NCBI RefSeq assembly: GCF_900167945.1
Contig: NZ_FUZA01000001.1
Span: 1,054,001 to 1,118,000, forward strand
Reading direction: 5' to 3'
From: Dyadobacter psychrophilus
Lineage (GTDB): Bacteria > Bacteroidota > Bacteroidia > Cytophagales > Spirosomataceae
DNA length: 64,000 bases
Part shown: piece after piece, positions 29,714 to 38,095 of the stretch
How positions within the stretch are numbered: position 1 is the first letter of the stretch
Layout of the letters: each line of letters opens with the position of its first letter
Made by a program: the position numbers and the translations under genes
Notes under the pieces: model-generated
The model's input: only the letters and a program-made list of their open reading frames with translations
The model's database searches: none
What the model was told of the DNA's origin: nothing

Positions 29714-29754
29714 ATTTTGGAAAAACTCGTGACATTAATTGATGGACTGTTGTG

Positions 29755-31041
29755 TTAAACCTTCCACTCCGCCTTCATGTCGCGTCCCAGAAGCTGGTTT
29801 GCTTCCTTATCTTTTTTAAACTCTTCCTTTTTTGGATTCCATAGCAATGAACGCTGCAGGCGGTACGCGATATTCCCAAGATTGCAGATGGAAGCCGTCC
29901 TATGCCCTACTTCCACATCGCAGATCGGCGGCTTTCTGGTGCGTATGGCATTCAAAAAGTCTTTGTAGTGGTTATCGCTTACATATACTTTGTAATCTTC
30001 TTTATTAAATAGTTTGTCTTTGAGCGTCTCGGGTGTTGTCCGTAATTCGCCTCGCGCCACAAACACCTCGCCATCTGATCCCACAAAATGGCAATGTTGC
30101 TTGCCTTCCATCGGGCGGTGGATCACTTCAACGCCATTAGCATACTTATAAACCAATCCTTTTGTAGGTTCCGAATAAACGAGCTCCACCGGCCCGCTAT
30201 CATCCATGCCCAATCCCCATTGCGCAATGTCGAACATATGAGCGCCCCAGTCGGTCATGCCACCGCCACCGAATTCAATGTAATCGCGCCATTTGGGCCA
30301 GAAAGTTGCGTTCATAGCCGGTGCGAGCTCATTGTTGTAAGGTCTGTTCATGGAATTAGGCCCCATCCACAGATCCCAGTTCAAGCCATCTGGTTTGGTT
30401 TCTTCTTTCAAATCCCATGCTTTCGGTGGTCCGCCAACATTCACAAAAACCTGCTTAACCGTTCCAATAGCGCCGCTTCGCACCAGCTGCGCTGCCTGGG
30501 TAAGTTCTTTGGATGACCGCTGCATGCTGCCGGTTTGGAAGACGCGGTTGTGTTTTCGCGTTGCGTCCACCATGGCGCGGCCTTCTTTTACAGTCAATGA
30601 AAGGGGTTTTTCGCAATAAATATCTTTTCCTGCCTCAGCCGCACGTACAGCCATGGAAGCATGCCAATGGTCCGGCGCAGCAATGATCACGGCATCAATG
30701 TCCTTACGGGAAAGTAATTCCCGAAAATCCTCGATCCCGACGGCTGATTTATAATTACTTTGGGTTGCCTTTTCAGCATACCATTTATTGACATTCGTCA
30801 CAAAACTCTCTCTTTTCACCGCATACACGTCGGAAGCAGCCACAATCTGCGTTTCCATCGTGTCCAGAAACCGGTTGCGCAAACCGCCGCTCTGGCGACC
30901 GCAGCCTATGAAGCCTAACGCAATTTTATCGCTCGGCGCCAGATAACCTTTCCCTAAAACATGCCTCGGAACGATCATGAATGATGATATCACCGCGCCT
31001 GCTTTCAGAAAATCCCTGCGATTCAAAGTATTGATTTCCAT
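29755..31041 (-). CDS. Tat-exported Gfo/Idh/MocA-family oxidoreductase
   Basis: This 428-residue NAD(P)-binding oxidoreductase has a twin-arginine signal (NRRDFLKAGAVISSFMI, residues 7-23), so it should be exported folded with its cofactor. The Rossmann motif is GFIGCGRQSGG. The family hallmark EKPLSLTVKEGRAMVDA and the second-domain sequence GGGMTDWGAHMFDIAQW are clear. Exported members of this family in Bacteroidota act on sugars or glycosides, but the substrate here is unknown. It is divergent from the TIM-barrel gene at 31322, across a region with three palindromes. Confidence 0.93.
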   Translation of the reverse strand: MEINTLNRRDFLKAGAVISSFMIVPRHVLGKGYLAPSDKIALGFIGCGRQSGGLRNRFLDTMETQIVAASDVYAVKRESFVTNVNKWYAEKATQSNYKSAVGIEDFRELLSRKDIDAVIIAAPDHWHASMAVRAAEAGKDIYCEKPLSLTVKEGRAMVDATRKHNRVFQTGSMQRSSKELTQAAQLVRSGAIGTVKQVFVNVGGPPKAWDLKEETKPDGLNWDLWMGPNSMNRPYNNELAPAMNATFWPKWRDYIEFGGGGMTDWGAHMFDIAQWGLGMDDSGPVELVYSEPTKGLVYKYANGVEVIHRPMEGKQHCHFVGSDGEVFVARGELRTTPETLKDKLFNKEDYKVYVSDNHYKDFLNAIRTRKPPICDVEVGHRTASICNLGNIAYRLQRSLLWNPKKEEFKKDKEANQLLGRDMKAEWKV

Positions 31042-31104
31042 ATTAGTTAGAAGTTGAGTTCTGATATTTCAAAAGAAAAAAGAAAATATTTCTACTAATT
31101 GATT

Positions 31105-31209
31105 CCATTGATTGGAATCAATGGCAAATCTTATCTATCAATTTTTTAATTCCGTTGATTGGAATCAACGGCGAGTTTTTCAATAATTCCCGTCGATTTT
31201 AATCGATGG
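31105..31209. repeat. Three tandem covarying palindromes in a divergent promoter region
   Basis: Three 20-base palindromes lie at 31105-31124, 31152-31171 and 31190-31209. Each has 9-bp arms and a 2-base centre: CCATTGATT-GG-AATCAATGG, CCGTTGATT-GG-AATCAACGG and CCGTCGATT-TT-AATCGATGG. Arms 1 and 2 differ by a change that is compensated on the other side. Site 3 has a further compensated change and one mismatched pair. The linkers share TCAAT...AATTCC. The array lies 64 bases from one start codon and 113 from the other. It could be an operator array or a cluster of REP elements. Confidence 0.8.
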
Positions 31210-31321
31210 AAAATACTCTATGAAAATACGAAACACAGAAAATTGCTTGTGATTTAGTAAAAAACCACTTTCTGAAACTTATGAACATTGAGTTTTCATT
31301 TGAAAATTAAATCCTAACCGC

Positions 31322-32275
31322 ATGTCCCAAAACATATCCCGACGCGATTTTCTCATCAATAGCGCATTGGCTGGTGCAATTGCCCCTATACTCGCAGACA
31401 ATGCTTTCGCGTCAAACGCCACTAAAATGGCTGACGTCCCTAAAATCAACATTTTTTCCAAACACCTGCACTTCCTGAATTACGCGGATATGGCAGATGC
31501 TGCCAAGGAGCTCGGTTTCGACGGCATTGACCTTACCGTGCGTCCAAAAGGTCATGTACTGCCTGAAAATGTGGAAACTGACCTACCCAAAGCAGCGGAA
31601 GCGATGAAAAAGGCTGGTTTTACACCATTAATGTTCTGTACGGCGGTGGAAGATGCCGCTAATCCGGTCGATAAGAAATTACTGGAAACAGCTTCCAAAC
31701 TTGGTTTCAAATATTACCGCATGAATTGGTATAAATACAATGAGCAGCAAACGATTCCGCAGCTTCTGGACCAGTATAAGGATAAAATGGCTGGATTAGG
31801 ACAGCTTAATAATCAATTGGGATTAACCGGCTGTTATCAAAACCATGCGGGAAGGCTTGTGGGCGCGAGCATGTTTGAGATCTGGCAAATATTACAAAAG
31901 GCAGATCCCAAAAGCATGGGAGCACAATATGACATCCGGCATGCCACATTGGAAGGCGGGCTTTCATGGCAAACCGGCTTTAACCTGATCAGGCCGAGCA
32001 TTAAGACCATTGTGTTGAAGGATTTTATGTGGGAAAAAACAAATGGTAAATGGGGGCCAAAAAGCGTTCCGCTGGGAGAAGGCATGGTGGATTTCAAAAC
32101 ATACTTCAAATTACTGAAAGACAATAAAGTAGACGTTCCGATCTGCCTTCATCTGGAATATCCGCTTGGTGGTGCGGATCAGGGAGCCGACAAAATTACG
32201 GTTGACAAAAAAGTTGTTTTTGACGCAATGAGGCGCGATTTGAAGAGAGCGAAAGAACTTTGGCTGGAAGCATGA
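31322..32275 (+). CDS. Tat-exported sugar phosphate isomerase/epimerase-like TIM barrel
   Basis: This 317-residue protein of the AP-endonuclease-2-like TIM-barrel family has a twin-arginine signal (SRRDFLINSALAGAIAPIL, residues 6-24) ending near NAFA. The barrel shows ELGFDGIDLTVRPKGHV at the first strands, LTGCYQNHAG with a likely metal-binding His, and KDFMWEKTNGKWGPKSVPLGEGMVDFKTYF near the end. That order is typical of sugar isomerases and epimerases in this superfamily. Exported members occur with Gfo/Idh/MocA enzymes in glycoside oxidation gene sets. The next gene begins within 25 bases, indicating an operon. Confidence 0.9.
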   Translation: MSQNISRRDFLINSALAGAIAPILADNAFASNATKMADVPKINIFSKHLHFLNYADMADAAKELGFDGIDLTVRPKGHVLPENVETDLPKAAEAMKKAGFTPLMFCTAVEDAANPVDKKLLETASKLGFKYYRMNWYKYNEQQTIPQLLDQYKDKMAGLGQLNNQLGLTGCYQNHAGRLVGASMFEIWQILQKADPKSMGAQYDIRHATLEGGLSWQTGFNLIRPSIKTIVLKDFMWEKTNGKWGPKSVPLGEGMVDFKTYFKLLKDNKVDVPICLHLEYPLGGADQGADKITVDKKVVFDAMRRDLKRAKELWLEA

Positions 32276-32297
32276 CCATGAAATGCATCCTGTCATT

Positions 32298-34391
32298 ATG
32301 AAACGTCTCATCCTGCTATCGCTGATTTTCCTGGTGGTTACCAGTTTTGTGCTTGCACCGTTGTTAAATGATGCGGATTGGCCGGAATATAACGGAAACG
32401 GCGAAAGAAGCCACTTTTCAGCCCTTAATCAGATCAACAAAGACAATGTTGCTCAGCTGAAAGTTGCGTGGACATATGGCTCCGGTGGAGCAGACACAGC
32501 GCGAAATCGCAGCCAGATGCAATGTAACCCGATCATTATCAATGGCATTCTTTATGGCGTGTCGGCATCCATTCAGGCATTTGCAGTTGACGCAGCGACG
32601 GGAAAGGAAATCTGGAAGAGCAATTTGCCGGACGTGGCAGGAACATTGAGCCGGGGTGTGACTTACTGGTCTGACAATCAAAGCAAACGCATTTTTTTCG
32701 GCGCTTCAAACTGGCTATATGCGTTAGATGCGACCACAGGCAAACCCATTGATTCTTTTGGTGATCACGGGAAAATAAATCTAAAAACCGGCATTGAAAG
32801 ACCTGGATCCGATGATTTCATTTCTTCCAACACGCCTAACACGATTTTTAAAAACCTGATCATTGTTGGAGGCAGGGTTGCCGAGAATGAAACTGCGCTT
32901 TTGGGTGATGTAAGGGCGTATGATACGGTTACAGGAAAGATAGTTTGGACATTTCACACCATTCCTGACAAAGGAGAATTTGGCTACAACACCTGGCTAG
33001 CGCAGCCAGCGAGGCAGAAATTTGGCGGTGCCAACGCCTGGGCCGGTATGGCGATTGACCGCAAACGCGGAATCGTCTACATTCCGACCGGATCTGCGGC
33101 TTTTGATTTTTGGGGCGGCAACAGGCCAGGTGATAATCTTTTCGCAAATTGCCTTATTGCATTAGATGCCGCAACCGGCAAACGGCTCTGGCATTATCAA
33201 CTCGTTCACCACGACATCTGGGACCGCGACCCGCCATGCCCGCCGAATTTGGTAACGCTTAACATCGGCGGCAAGCATGTGGATGCCGTCGTGCAGATCA
33301 CGAAACAAGGCTATATTTTCGTTTTTGACCGGATAACTGGCAAACCACTGTTTCCTATTAAAGAAACAGCTTTTCAAATGGATGCGATGGAAGGTGAACA
33401 ACCAAGCAAAACACAGCCGATTCCCACATTGCCGCTCCCATTCACCCGTCAGACTTTTGGCGAAAAAGACTTCAACTCATTTGTAGCTGACCGGGACTCA
33501 CTTAAAGGGTTACTGAAAAAAGCACGATTTGGAACAGCATACATTCCCATCACAGGTGATATGACCATTTTTTATCCCGGAACAGATGGCGGTGCGCAAT
33601 GGGGCGGGGCCGCGACGGATCAAGATGGCGTGATGTACATTCCCGCGAAAGAAATTCCGGTTTACACTACACTAAAGAAAAAGGAAGTGCTGAGCGATCA
33701 GGCTGTTAATGGCAGCAAATTATATCAATTGAATTGCGCCGCCTGTCATGGAGCCGATAAAACCGGGAATCATGACGGTTCTTATCCTTCGCTTGTGAAC
33801 GTGGAAAAACGTTTGACCAAAGATCAGATCACAGCCATTCTGCAAAAAGGAAAGGGAATGATGCCGTCGTTTTCCCACATTTCCGATGCAGAGAAAAATC
33901 TGATCATTGATTTTTTGCTTAATAAAAACACGGATCAAAAGATCGTCAGCACCAACACCGGCCAAGTACCTTACCATAACACCGGTTATAATCGCTGGTA
34001 CGACAAAAATGGTTATCCTGTAAGCCAGCCGCCGTGGGGAACGCTTACTGCCGTGGATCTGAACACTGGTCAACGACGCTGGCAAGTGCCACTAGGTGAA
34101 TACAAAGCACTGACAGATAAAGGAATCCCACCTACCGGCACAGACAATTATGGCGGCCCGCTCGTTACGTCAAGCGGCCTGATCTTCATCGCCGCCAGCC
34201 GCGACGAAAAGATCCGGGCATTTGATAAAGAAACCGGAAAAATCCTTTGGACCGCCACATTACCCGCCGCAGGTTACGCATCAGCCAGCACCTATTCAGT
34301 GAACGGCAAACAATTCCTCGTCATAGCCTGCGGAGGCGGGAAGTTGAATACCAAGTCAGGCGATAAATATATGGCTTTCTCGCTGCCTTAG
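32298..34391 (+). CDS. PQQ-dependent dehydrogenase with inserted cytochrome c domain
   Basis: This is a periplasmic quinoprotein of about 697 residues. The ATG at 32298 gives a clean signal peptide (KRLILLSLIFLVVTSFVLA); an ATG at 32283 adds five residues. The beginning WPEYNGNGERSHFSALNQINKDNVAQLKVAWTY is the classic start of the eight-bladed PQQ propeller, with W-motifs such as DAATGKEIWKSNLP and NTGQRRWQVPLGEY. A class I cytochrome c domain is inserted before the last blades, with CAACHG (Cys480, Cys483, His484) and a likely axial Met in GKGMMPSFSH. Electrons would pass from the oxidised sugar or alcohol to this haem. It probably works with the exported genes upstream. Confidence 0.92.
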   Translation: MKRLILLSLIFLVVTSFVLAPLLNDADWPEYNGNGERSHFSALNQINKDNVAQLKVAWTYGSGGADTARNRSQMQCNPIIINGILYGVSASIQAFAVDAATGKEIWKSNLPDVAGTLSRGVTYWSDNQSKRIFFGASNWLYALDATTGKPIDSFGDHGKINLKTGIERPGSDDFISSNTPNTIFKNLIIVGGRVAENETALLGDVRAYDTVTGKIVWTFHTIPDKGEFGYNTWLAQPARQKFGGANAWAGMAIDRKRGIVYIPTGSAAFDFWGGNRPGDNLFANCLIALDAATGKRLWHYQLVHHDIWDRDPPCPPNLVTLNIGGKHVDAVVQITKQGYIFVFDRITGKPLFPIKETAFQMDAMEGEQPSKTQPIPTLPLPFTRQTFGEKDFNSFVADRDSLKGLLKKARFGTAYIPITGDMTIFYPGTDGGAQWGGAATDQDGVMYIPAKEIPVYTTLKKKEVLSDQAVNGSKLYQLNCAACHGADKTGNHDGSYPSLVNVEKRLTKDQITAILQKGKGMMPSFSHISDAEKNLIIDFLLNKNTDQKIVSTNTGQVPYHNTGYNRWYDKNGYPVSQPPWGTLTAVDLNTGQRRWQVPLGEYKALTDKGIPPTGTDNYGGPLVTSSGLIFIAASRDEKIRAFDKETGKILWTATLPAAGYASASTYSVNGKQFLVIACGGGKLNTKSGDKYMAFSLP

Positions 34392-34400
34392 CGCCAAATC

Positions 34401-34793
34401 TTAATTCCAAAGAATAGGAACAAGGTTCTGATATAATTCAAATTTCTTGTCTTGTGTAATAATGGTTAGATTTTCGGCAATCGCCTGCGCGATGATCATT
34501 CGGTCAAACGGGTCCGCGTGCAGCAAAGGAAGTTGTTCCAGCACATCGTAATGCTCATTATCAAATGGCAGGGAATGAAATGAATTTCGCATCGCGGTCC
34601 TGCGAAATTCAGAGACGGGAACGATCAGATCCAATTTTCCCAAACCTTTTTTGATAGCCATTTCCCAGTAAGTGGCATGGCTCACGTAAAGACTGGTTAA
34701 AGAAGAGTTTAATTCAAAAATTACCTGATCCGAAAGTTTTTGATTGTTGTCTGAATGCCAAAGTAAAATGTGTGTATCTATTAAATAATTCAT
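34401..34793 (-). CDS. PIN-domain ribonuclease toxin, VapC-like
   Basis: This 130-residue PIN-domain protein is probably the toxin of a type II toxin-antitoxin pair and would cleave RNA. The acidic active-site residues are in place: Asp6 in LIDTHILLW, Glu44 in TYWEMAIKKGLGKL, Asp94 and Asp97 in LLHADPFDRMIIAQA, and Asp115 near IITQDKKF. This is the PIN subgroup with the ADPFDR motif. The antitoxin gene starts upstream on the same strand, and the gap between them is 2 bases. The gene converges with the PQQ dehydrogenase, and only 9 bases separate the ends. Confidence 0.92.
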   Translation of the reverse strand: MNYLIDTHILLWHSDNNQKLSDQVIFELNSSLTSLYVSHATYWEMAIKKGLGKLDLIVPVSEFRRTAMRNSFHSLPFDNEHYDVLEQLPLLHADPFDRMIIAQAIAENLTIITQDKKFELYQNLVPILWN

Positions 34794-34795
34794 TT

Positions 34796-34996
34796 TTAGT
34801 GTGGAAATCCGGGTGGAATAAAATCGTCGAAATCATCTGAAATGCGACCGACCATGCCTCTGCCCCAACCCGGTTTTCTTACCCCAGAATCTTGATCGTT
34901 AGCACTAAGAAGATTATTGACCATATCTATTAACTTATCATCCTCTGTGCTGATAATTTTTCCGATTATATCAATTTTTTTTTCCTCGGTTGTCAT
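34796..34996 (-). CDS. Putative antitoxin, DUF2281-like
   Basis: This 66-residue protein lies directly upstream of the PIN toxin gene, as antitoxins do. The N-terminal half (KIDIIGKIISTEDDKLIDMVNNLL) looks like the helical segment of DUF2281-type antitoxins. The second half contains KPGWGRGMVGRISDDFDDF, close to the KPGxxKGxxxxMSDDFDxPLxDF toxin-neutralising tail of that family. The usual end is altered here to IPPGFPH. Autoregulation of the pair would be expected, though I could not define an operator. Confidence 0.75.
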   Translation of the reverse strand: MTTEEKKIDIIGKIISTEDDKLIDMVNNLLSANDQDSGVRKPGWGRGMVGRISDDFDDFIPPGFPH

Positions 34997-35135
34997 GGCA
35001 GCTGCATTTTGTCGTAGTCAAATATAATGTCATTATTCCCAAAACTCAAATATCCCGAAAAGTGTTCGGGATTGCGGGTTGTTGCCCATTTCCCTTCAAA
35101 AGTTACCTTTGTTATTATTGTCTAAAAATAAAATT

Positions 35136-36173
35136 ATGGCTTCAAGAATTCTTAATGTAGGGTTGATTGGCTTTGGGCTTTCCGGGCGTTACTTTCATTC
35201 TCCTTTCCTTAGCACCAATCCGGGTTTCAAGATCAAGACCGTTGTTGAAAGAAGTAAAAACGAAGCGCAGGAATTTGATCCGAACATTGGCAATGCGAGA
35301 TCCGTCGAGGAGCTGCTGAGCGACGAATCCATTGATCTCGTTTTTATTTGCACGCCCAATGATACACATTTCCCTTATGCAATGGACGCTTTGGAAAACG
35401 GCAAACACGTGGTGATCGAAAAACCGTTTTCTGCAACGGAAGAAGAAGCGCGACAGCTTGTGGCATTGGCCGAACAAAAAGGATTGATCCTGACCGCTTA
35501 CCAGAACCGCCGCTGGGATTCTGACTTTTTAACCATTAAAAAACTCATTGCCGAAGATAAACTAGGAGACATTGTTGAATATGAATGCCGTTACGATCGT
35601 TTCAGGCCAGTTGTTCCAACAGAATCCTGGAAAGAGAAAAGCGTTCCGGTGGGTGGAAACCTTTACAATCTTGGGCCGCATTTGATTGATCAGGCGCTGG
35701 TGCTTTTTGGTGAGCCCTTAACTGTTACAGCTGAGATTCGTTCGGTAAGACCGAATAGCGAAATCGACGATTATTTTGACGTGCGGCTTGGCTATGCGGA
35801 TAAGCTGGTAATTGTGAAGTCGAGCCTGATGGTTTACGAAAATTTCCTGCGCTATAATCTCCATGGGACAAAAGGATCATTCATTAAAGGTGGCCTGGAT
35901 CCACAGGAAGAGACATTGCGCAAGAATATTTTACCAACAGAAAAGCCCTGGGGTGTTGAGCCGGAAAATCGCTGGGGGAAATTATACAGCGAAGATTTTA
36001 CAGGCATCATTGAAAGCGAGGCGGGCGATTATGCGCCGTTTTACCAGAATGTGTACGACGCCATTGTCAACGGAGCAGGTTTGGCTGTGAAACCGGCCGA
36101 AATAATCCGCACGACGCGGGTTATCGATCTGGCTTTCCAAAGCAGCCGCGAAAAGCAGGTCATGACTTATTAA
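35136..36173 (+). CDS. Cytosolic Gfo/Idh/MocA-family oxidoreductase
   Basis: From the ATG at 35136 (MASRILNVGLIGFGLSGRYFHSPFL) the protein has 345 residues; a longer frame from 35079 adds a low-quality leader. There is no signal peptide. The Rossmann loop is GLIGFGLSGRYFHSP. EKPFSATEEEARQLVALAEQKG contains the family's conserved lysine, and GGNLYNLGPHLIDQALVLFG has the catalytic His region. It resembles the YdgJ/scyllo-inositol dehydrogenase branch, but the substrate is uncertain. A strong terminator follows at 36197. Confidence 0.9.
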   Translation: MASRILNVGLIGFGLSGRYFHSPFLSTNPGFKIKTVVERSKNEAQEFDPNIGNARSVEELLSDESIDLVFICTPNDTHFPYAMDALENGKHVVIEKPFSATEEEARQLVALAEQKGLILTAYQNRRWDSDFLTIKKLIAEDKLGDIVEYECRYDRFRPVVPTESWKEKSVPVGGNLYNLGPHLIDQALVLFGEPLTVTAEIRSVRPNSEIDDYFDVRLGYADKLVIVKSSLMVYENFLRYNLHGTKGSFIKGGLDPQEETLRKNILPTEKPWGVEPENRWGKLYSEDFTGIIESEAGDYAPFYQNVYDAIVNGAGLAVKPAEIIRTTRVIDLAFQSSREKQVMTY

Positions 36174-36196
36174 GATCCCACTCGGACTAATAAAGC

Positions 36197-36230
36197 AAAA
36201 CGGCAGTCACAATGTGACTGCCGTTTTTTT
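36197..36230. terminator. Bidirectional Rho-independent terminator
   Basis: A 14-bp perfect stem (AAAACGGCAGTCAC at 36197-36210 with GTGACTGCCGTTTT at 36214-36227) has a 3-nt loop and a plus-strand T run of seven. It lies between convergent genes ending at 36173 and 36251 and could serve both. Confidence 0.9.
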
Positions 36231-36250
36231 GACGGGAAGGTCCGTGTAAA

Positions 36251-36616
36251 TTATTTAACTACCGCTGTTACCAGACGTTTCGTTTCAGTTGCGATCACAA
36301 AAGGCTTTGCAGAAGTTTCGCCACCGTTGTTAACGATGAAGCTGTAATTTCCATCAGCAAGGTTCGAAAGATCGAAGATTTTAGAGTAGTTCTCAGATTT
36401 TGGAAGCGCAGTGCTGTAAACGATGTCTCCGTTGAAATCTTTGATAACCAATGAAGATCTTTCTTTCACGCTGTCAAGCGTAAGTTTGAATTTCAATTCG
36501 CTGGTTGAAACCAGTTCAATAGAAGCGTTATTTTCTTTGTTTTTGTCTGCGGCGATTGTAAGATTAGCAGCTGATACTCCCACCAAAACTGCGATTGTCA
36601 AAATAGTCTTTTTCAT
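36251..36616 (-). CDS. Small secreted protein of unknown function
   Basis: This 121-residue protein has a clear signal peptide (KKTILTIAVLVGVSAANLTIAA). The mature part is about 98 residues and predicted mostly beta: SELKFKLTLDSVKERSSLVIKDFNGDIVYSTALPKSENYSKIFDLSNLADGNYSFIVNNGG. This has the look of a single immunoglobulin-like domain, similar to the C-terminal type A sorting domains of Bacteroidota (FDLSNLADGNYSF), but it stands alone here. No enzyme motif is present. A role in the cell envelope is inference. Confidence 0.78.
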   Translation of the reverse strand: MKKTILTIAVLVGVSAANLTIAADKNKENNASIELVSTSELKFKLTLDSVKERSSLVIKDFNGDIVYSTALPKSENYSKIFDLSNLADGNYSFIVNNGGETSAKPFVIATETKRLVTAVVK

Positions 36617-37033
36617 TTTTCTAATGTTAATGTCTTGTTTGAGTTTACTTTTTGTACTTTTCAGATATTTAACTAAATCTATATTTCAAATCATTCTCAA
36701 ACTTCTTCTGCACTGATAATCTGTGCTGTTTGATGATGTAAATGTAGATAACATATTGAATAGAATGCAACAAGCAAATATTCAGTTCTTTAAAGTTCTT
36801 TTTGTTGTTATCTAATATTATTAGAATAATCATATGTTTATGGTAAAAGTGCAACAAGTAGTTTAAAATTTGACACGGCAATTAAACTGCAACCACAACC
36901 GAACTTTTGCATTATTTTAATAATAACCATTCATAAAGGATTGCTCTTAACACACACATAATATAGTGGCAGATTTAAAGTATTTTCGTTTGATGTCCGT
37001 CTACCCAGATAATACTAATTTCCAACCTTCACT
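36617..37033. other. AT-rich divergent intergenic region
   Basis: These 417 bases separate the divergent start codons of the small secreted protein gene and the sigma-factor gene. The sequence is AT-rich and must contain both promoters. I found no convincing paired TTTG and TAnnTTTG boxes; TATTTTCG at 36981-36988 is the nearest candidate for the sigma gene. No coding frame was recognised. Confidence 0.5.
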
Positions 37034-37582
37034 TTGTCGCAAAAGAGGCCAAATATCATTCAAACTGTCTCATCTTACAGCAAGCAGCTCATGGGGTTTA
37101 TCCGGCAACGGGTGAATTCGGATGAGGATGCTGAGGATATTTTGCAGGATGTTTGGTTTCAGCTGAGCAGCGTGCCTGAGATTGAGGCTATTGAACAAAT
37201 AGGAAGCTGGCTGTATCGCGTCGCGCGCAACCGCATTATTGATAAATACAGGAAACAAAAGCCCGATTCGCTGGAAGATTACGGGTATGAGGATGAAGAT
37301 GGCGAGTTTTATTTTAAGGAAATCCTGCTGGCCGATGGCAACACGCCGGAAACTGTTTATATGAAAGAAGTATTTTGGGAGGAACTGACCATTGCTTTGC
37401 AGGAACTGCCGGAAAATCAGCGCCAGGTTTTTATCTGGAACGAGCTGGAAGACCAGACCTTCCAGGAGATCGCAGACCGGACCGGAGAAAATATCAAGAC
37501 CCTCATTTCCAGAAAACGCTATGCGGTTCAGCATTTGCGGCAAAGACTGGAAACATTGTATCAGGAATTTGTAAATTATTAA
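37034..37582 (+). CDS. ECF-type RNA polymerase sigma factor
   Basis: This 182-residue sigma-70 family protein has region 2 (SYSKQLMGFIRQRVNSDEDAEDILQDVWFQL, then GSWLYRVARNRIIDKYRKQ) and region 4 (ALQELPENQRQVFIWNELEDQTFQEIADRTGENIKTLISRKRYAVQHLRQRL). It starts with a TTG codon at 37034. No in-frame ATG occurs upstream in the same open frame, and the next one (37091) would remove part of region 2. No FecR-type anti-sigma gene is adjacent. The small membrane protein gene 11 bases downstream may be functionally linked, as may the Hsp20 cluster beyond. Confidence 0.9.
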   Translation: MSQKRPNIIQTVSSYSKQLMGFIRQRVNSDEDAEDILQDVWFQLSSVPEIEAIEQIGSWLYRVARNRIIDKYRKQKPDSLEDYGYEDEDGEFYFKEILLADGNTPETVYMKEVFWEELTIALQELPENQRQVFIWNELEDQTFQEIADRTGENIKTLISRKRYAVQHLRQRLETLYQEFVNY

Positions 37583-37593
37583 ATTTGTCTATC

Positions 37594-37965
37594 ATGAATC
37601 AGCAACATACATACAGGAAACGCTTTTGGATGTTTCCGATTTTCGGGTTTGCTGCTGCGCTCCTGCTGGGCGCGATTGTGCGCTGGTTATGGAATGCCAT
37701 TTTGCCGGATCTTGTAAATGCAAATCCGATCTCCTATTGGCAGGCTGTCGGCCTGATCGTTTTGTGCAGGATCCTGTTCGGCAATTTTGGAGGCGGACCG
37801 GGGCGCTGGAGAAAGCCTGGCTTCGGCGGCAATTTCCGTGGGGAAGGCGGGCCCGGATTTGGCGCGTCGTGGAGGAATAAGTGGATGGATATGACTGATG
37901 AAGACCGGAAGAAGTTTAAGCAAGAAATGCGAAGGCGCTGTGGAAAGCCGCCGGAAAATGAATGA
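37594..37965 (+). CDS. Small membrane protein downstream of the sigma factor
   Basis: The protein has 123 residues from the ATG at 37594; an upstream start inside the sigma gene is rejected because it overlaps a well-conserved frame. Two hydrophobic segments (FWMFPIFGFAAALLLGAIVRWLW and PISYWQAVGLIVLCRILFG) flank a short loop. After them comes a Gly/Arg-rich cytoplasmic tail (GGGPGRWRKPGFGGNFRGEGGPGFG) and a charged helix (MTDEDRKKFKQEMRRRCGKPPENE). It begins 11 bases after the sigma-factor stop, so the two form an operon. An anti-sigma role is possible but unproven. Confidence 0.8.
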   Translation: MNQQHTYRKRFWMFPIFGFAAALLLGAIVRWLWNAILPDLVNANPISYWQAVGLIVLCRILFGNFGGGPGRWRKPGFGGNFRGEGGPGFGASWRNKWMDMTDEDRKKFKQEMRRRCGKPPENE

Positions 37966-37972
37966 ATACTTC

Positions 37973-38006
37973 AAACCCAGCCCGCAAAGCTGGGTTTTTT
38001 ATTTTT
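37973..38006 (+). terminator. Terminator of the sigma-factor operon
   Basis: A 9-bp stem (AAACCCAGC at 37973-37981 with GCTGGGTTT at 37989-37997) has a 7-nt loop and is followed by TTTATTTTTAT. It lies 7 bases after the preceding stop codon and separates the sigma operon from the Hsp20 cluster. Confidence 0.85.
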
Positions 38007-38095
38007 ATAAAAATCTTTAAAGTAATTTTTTCAGTCAGCCGTCTGCGATAATGTACACCCGATAGGTGCATTTCATTAACATAAATTCAAAAGCC

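Noticed and set aside
37375..37593. A longer version of the small membrane protein at 37594, starting at 37375.
   Set aside because: This extension lies inside the conserved region 4 coding sequence of the sigma factor in another frame and has low-complexity, unprotein-like content; the ATG at 37594 fits the operon spacing.
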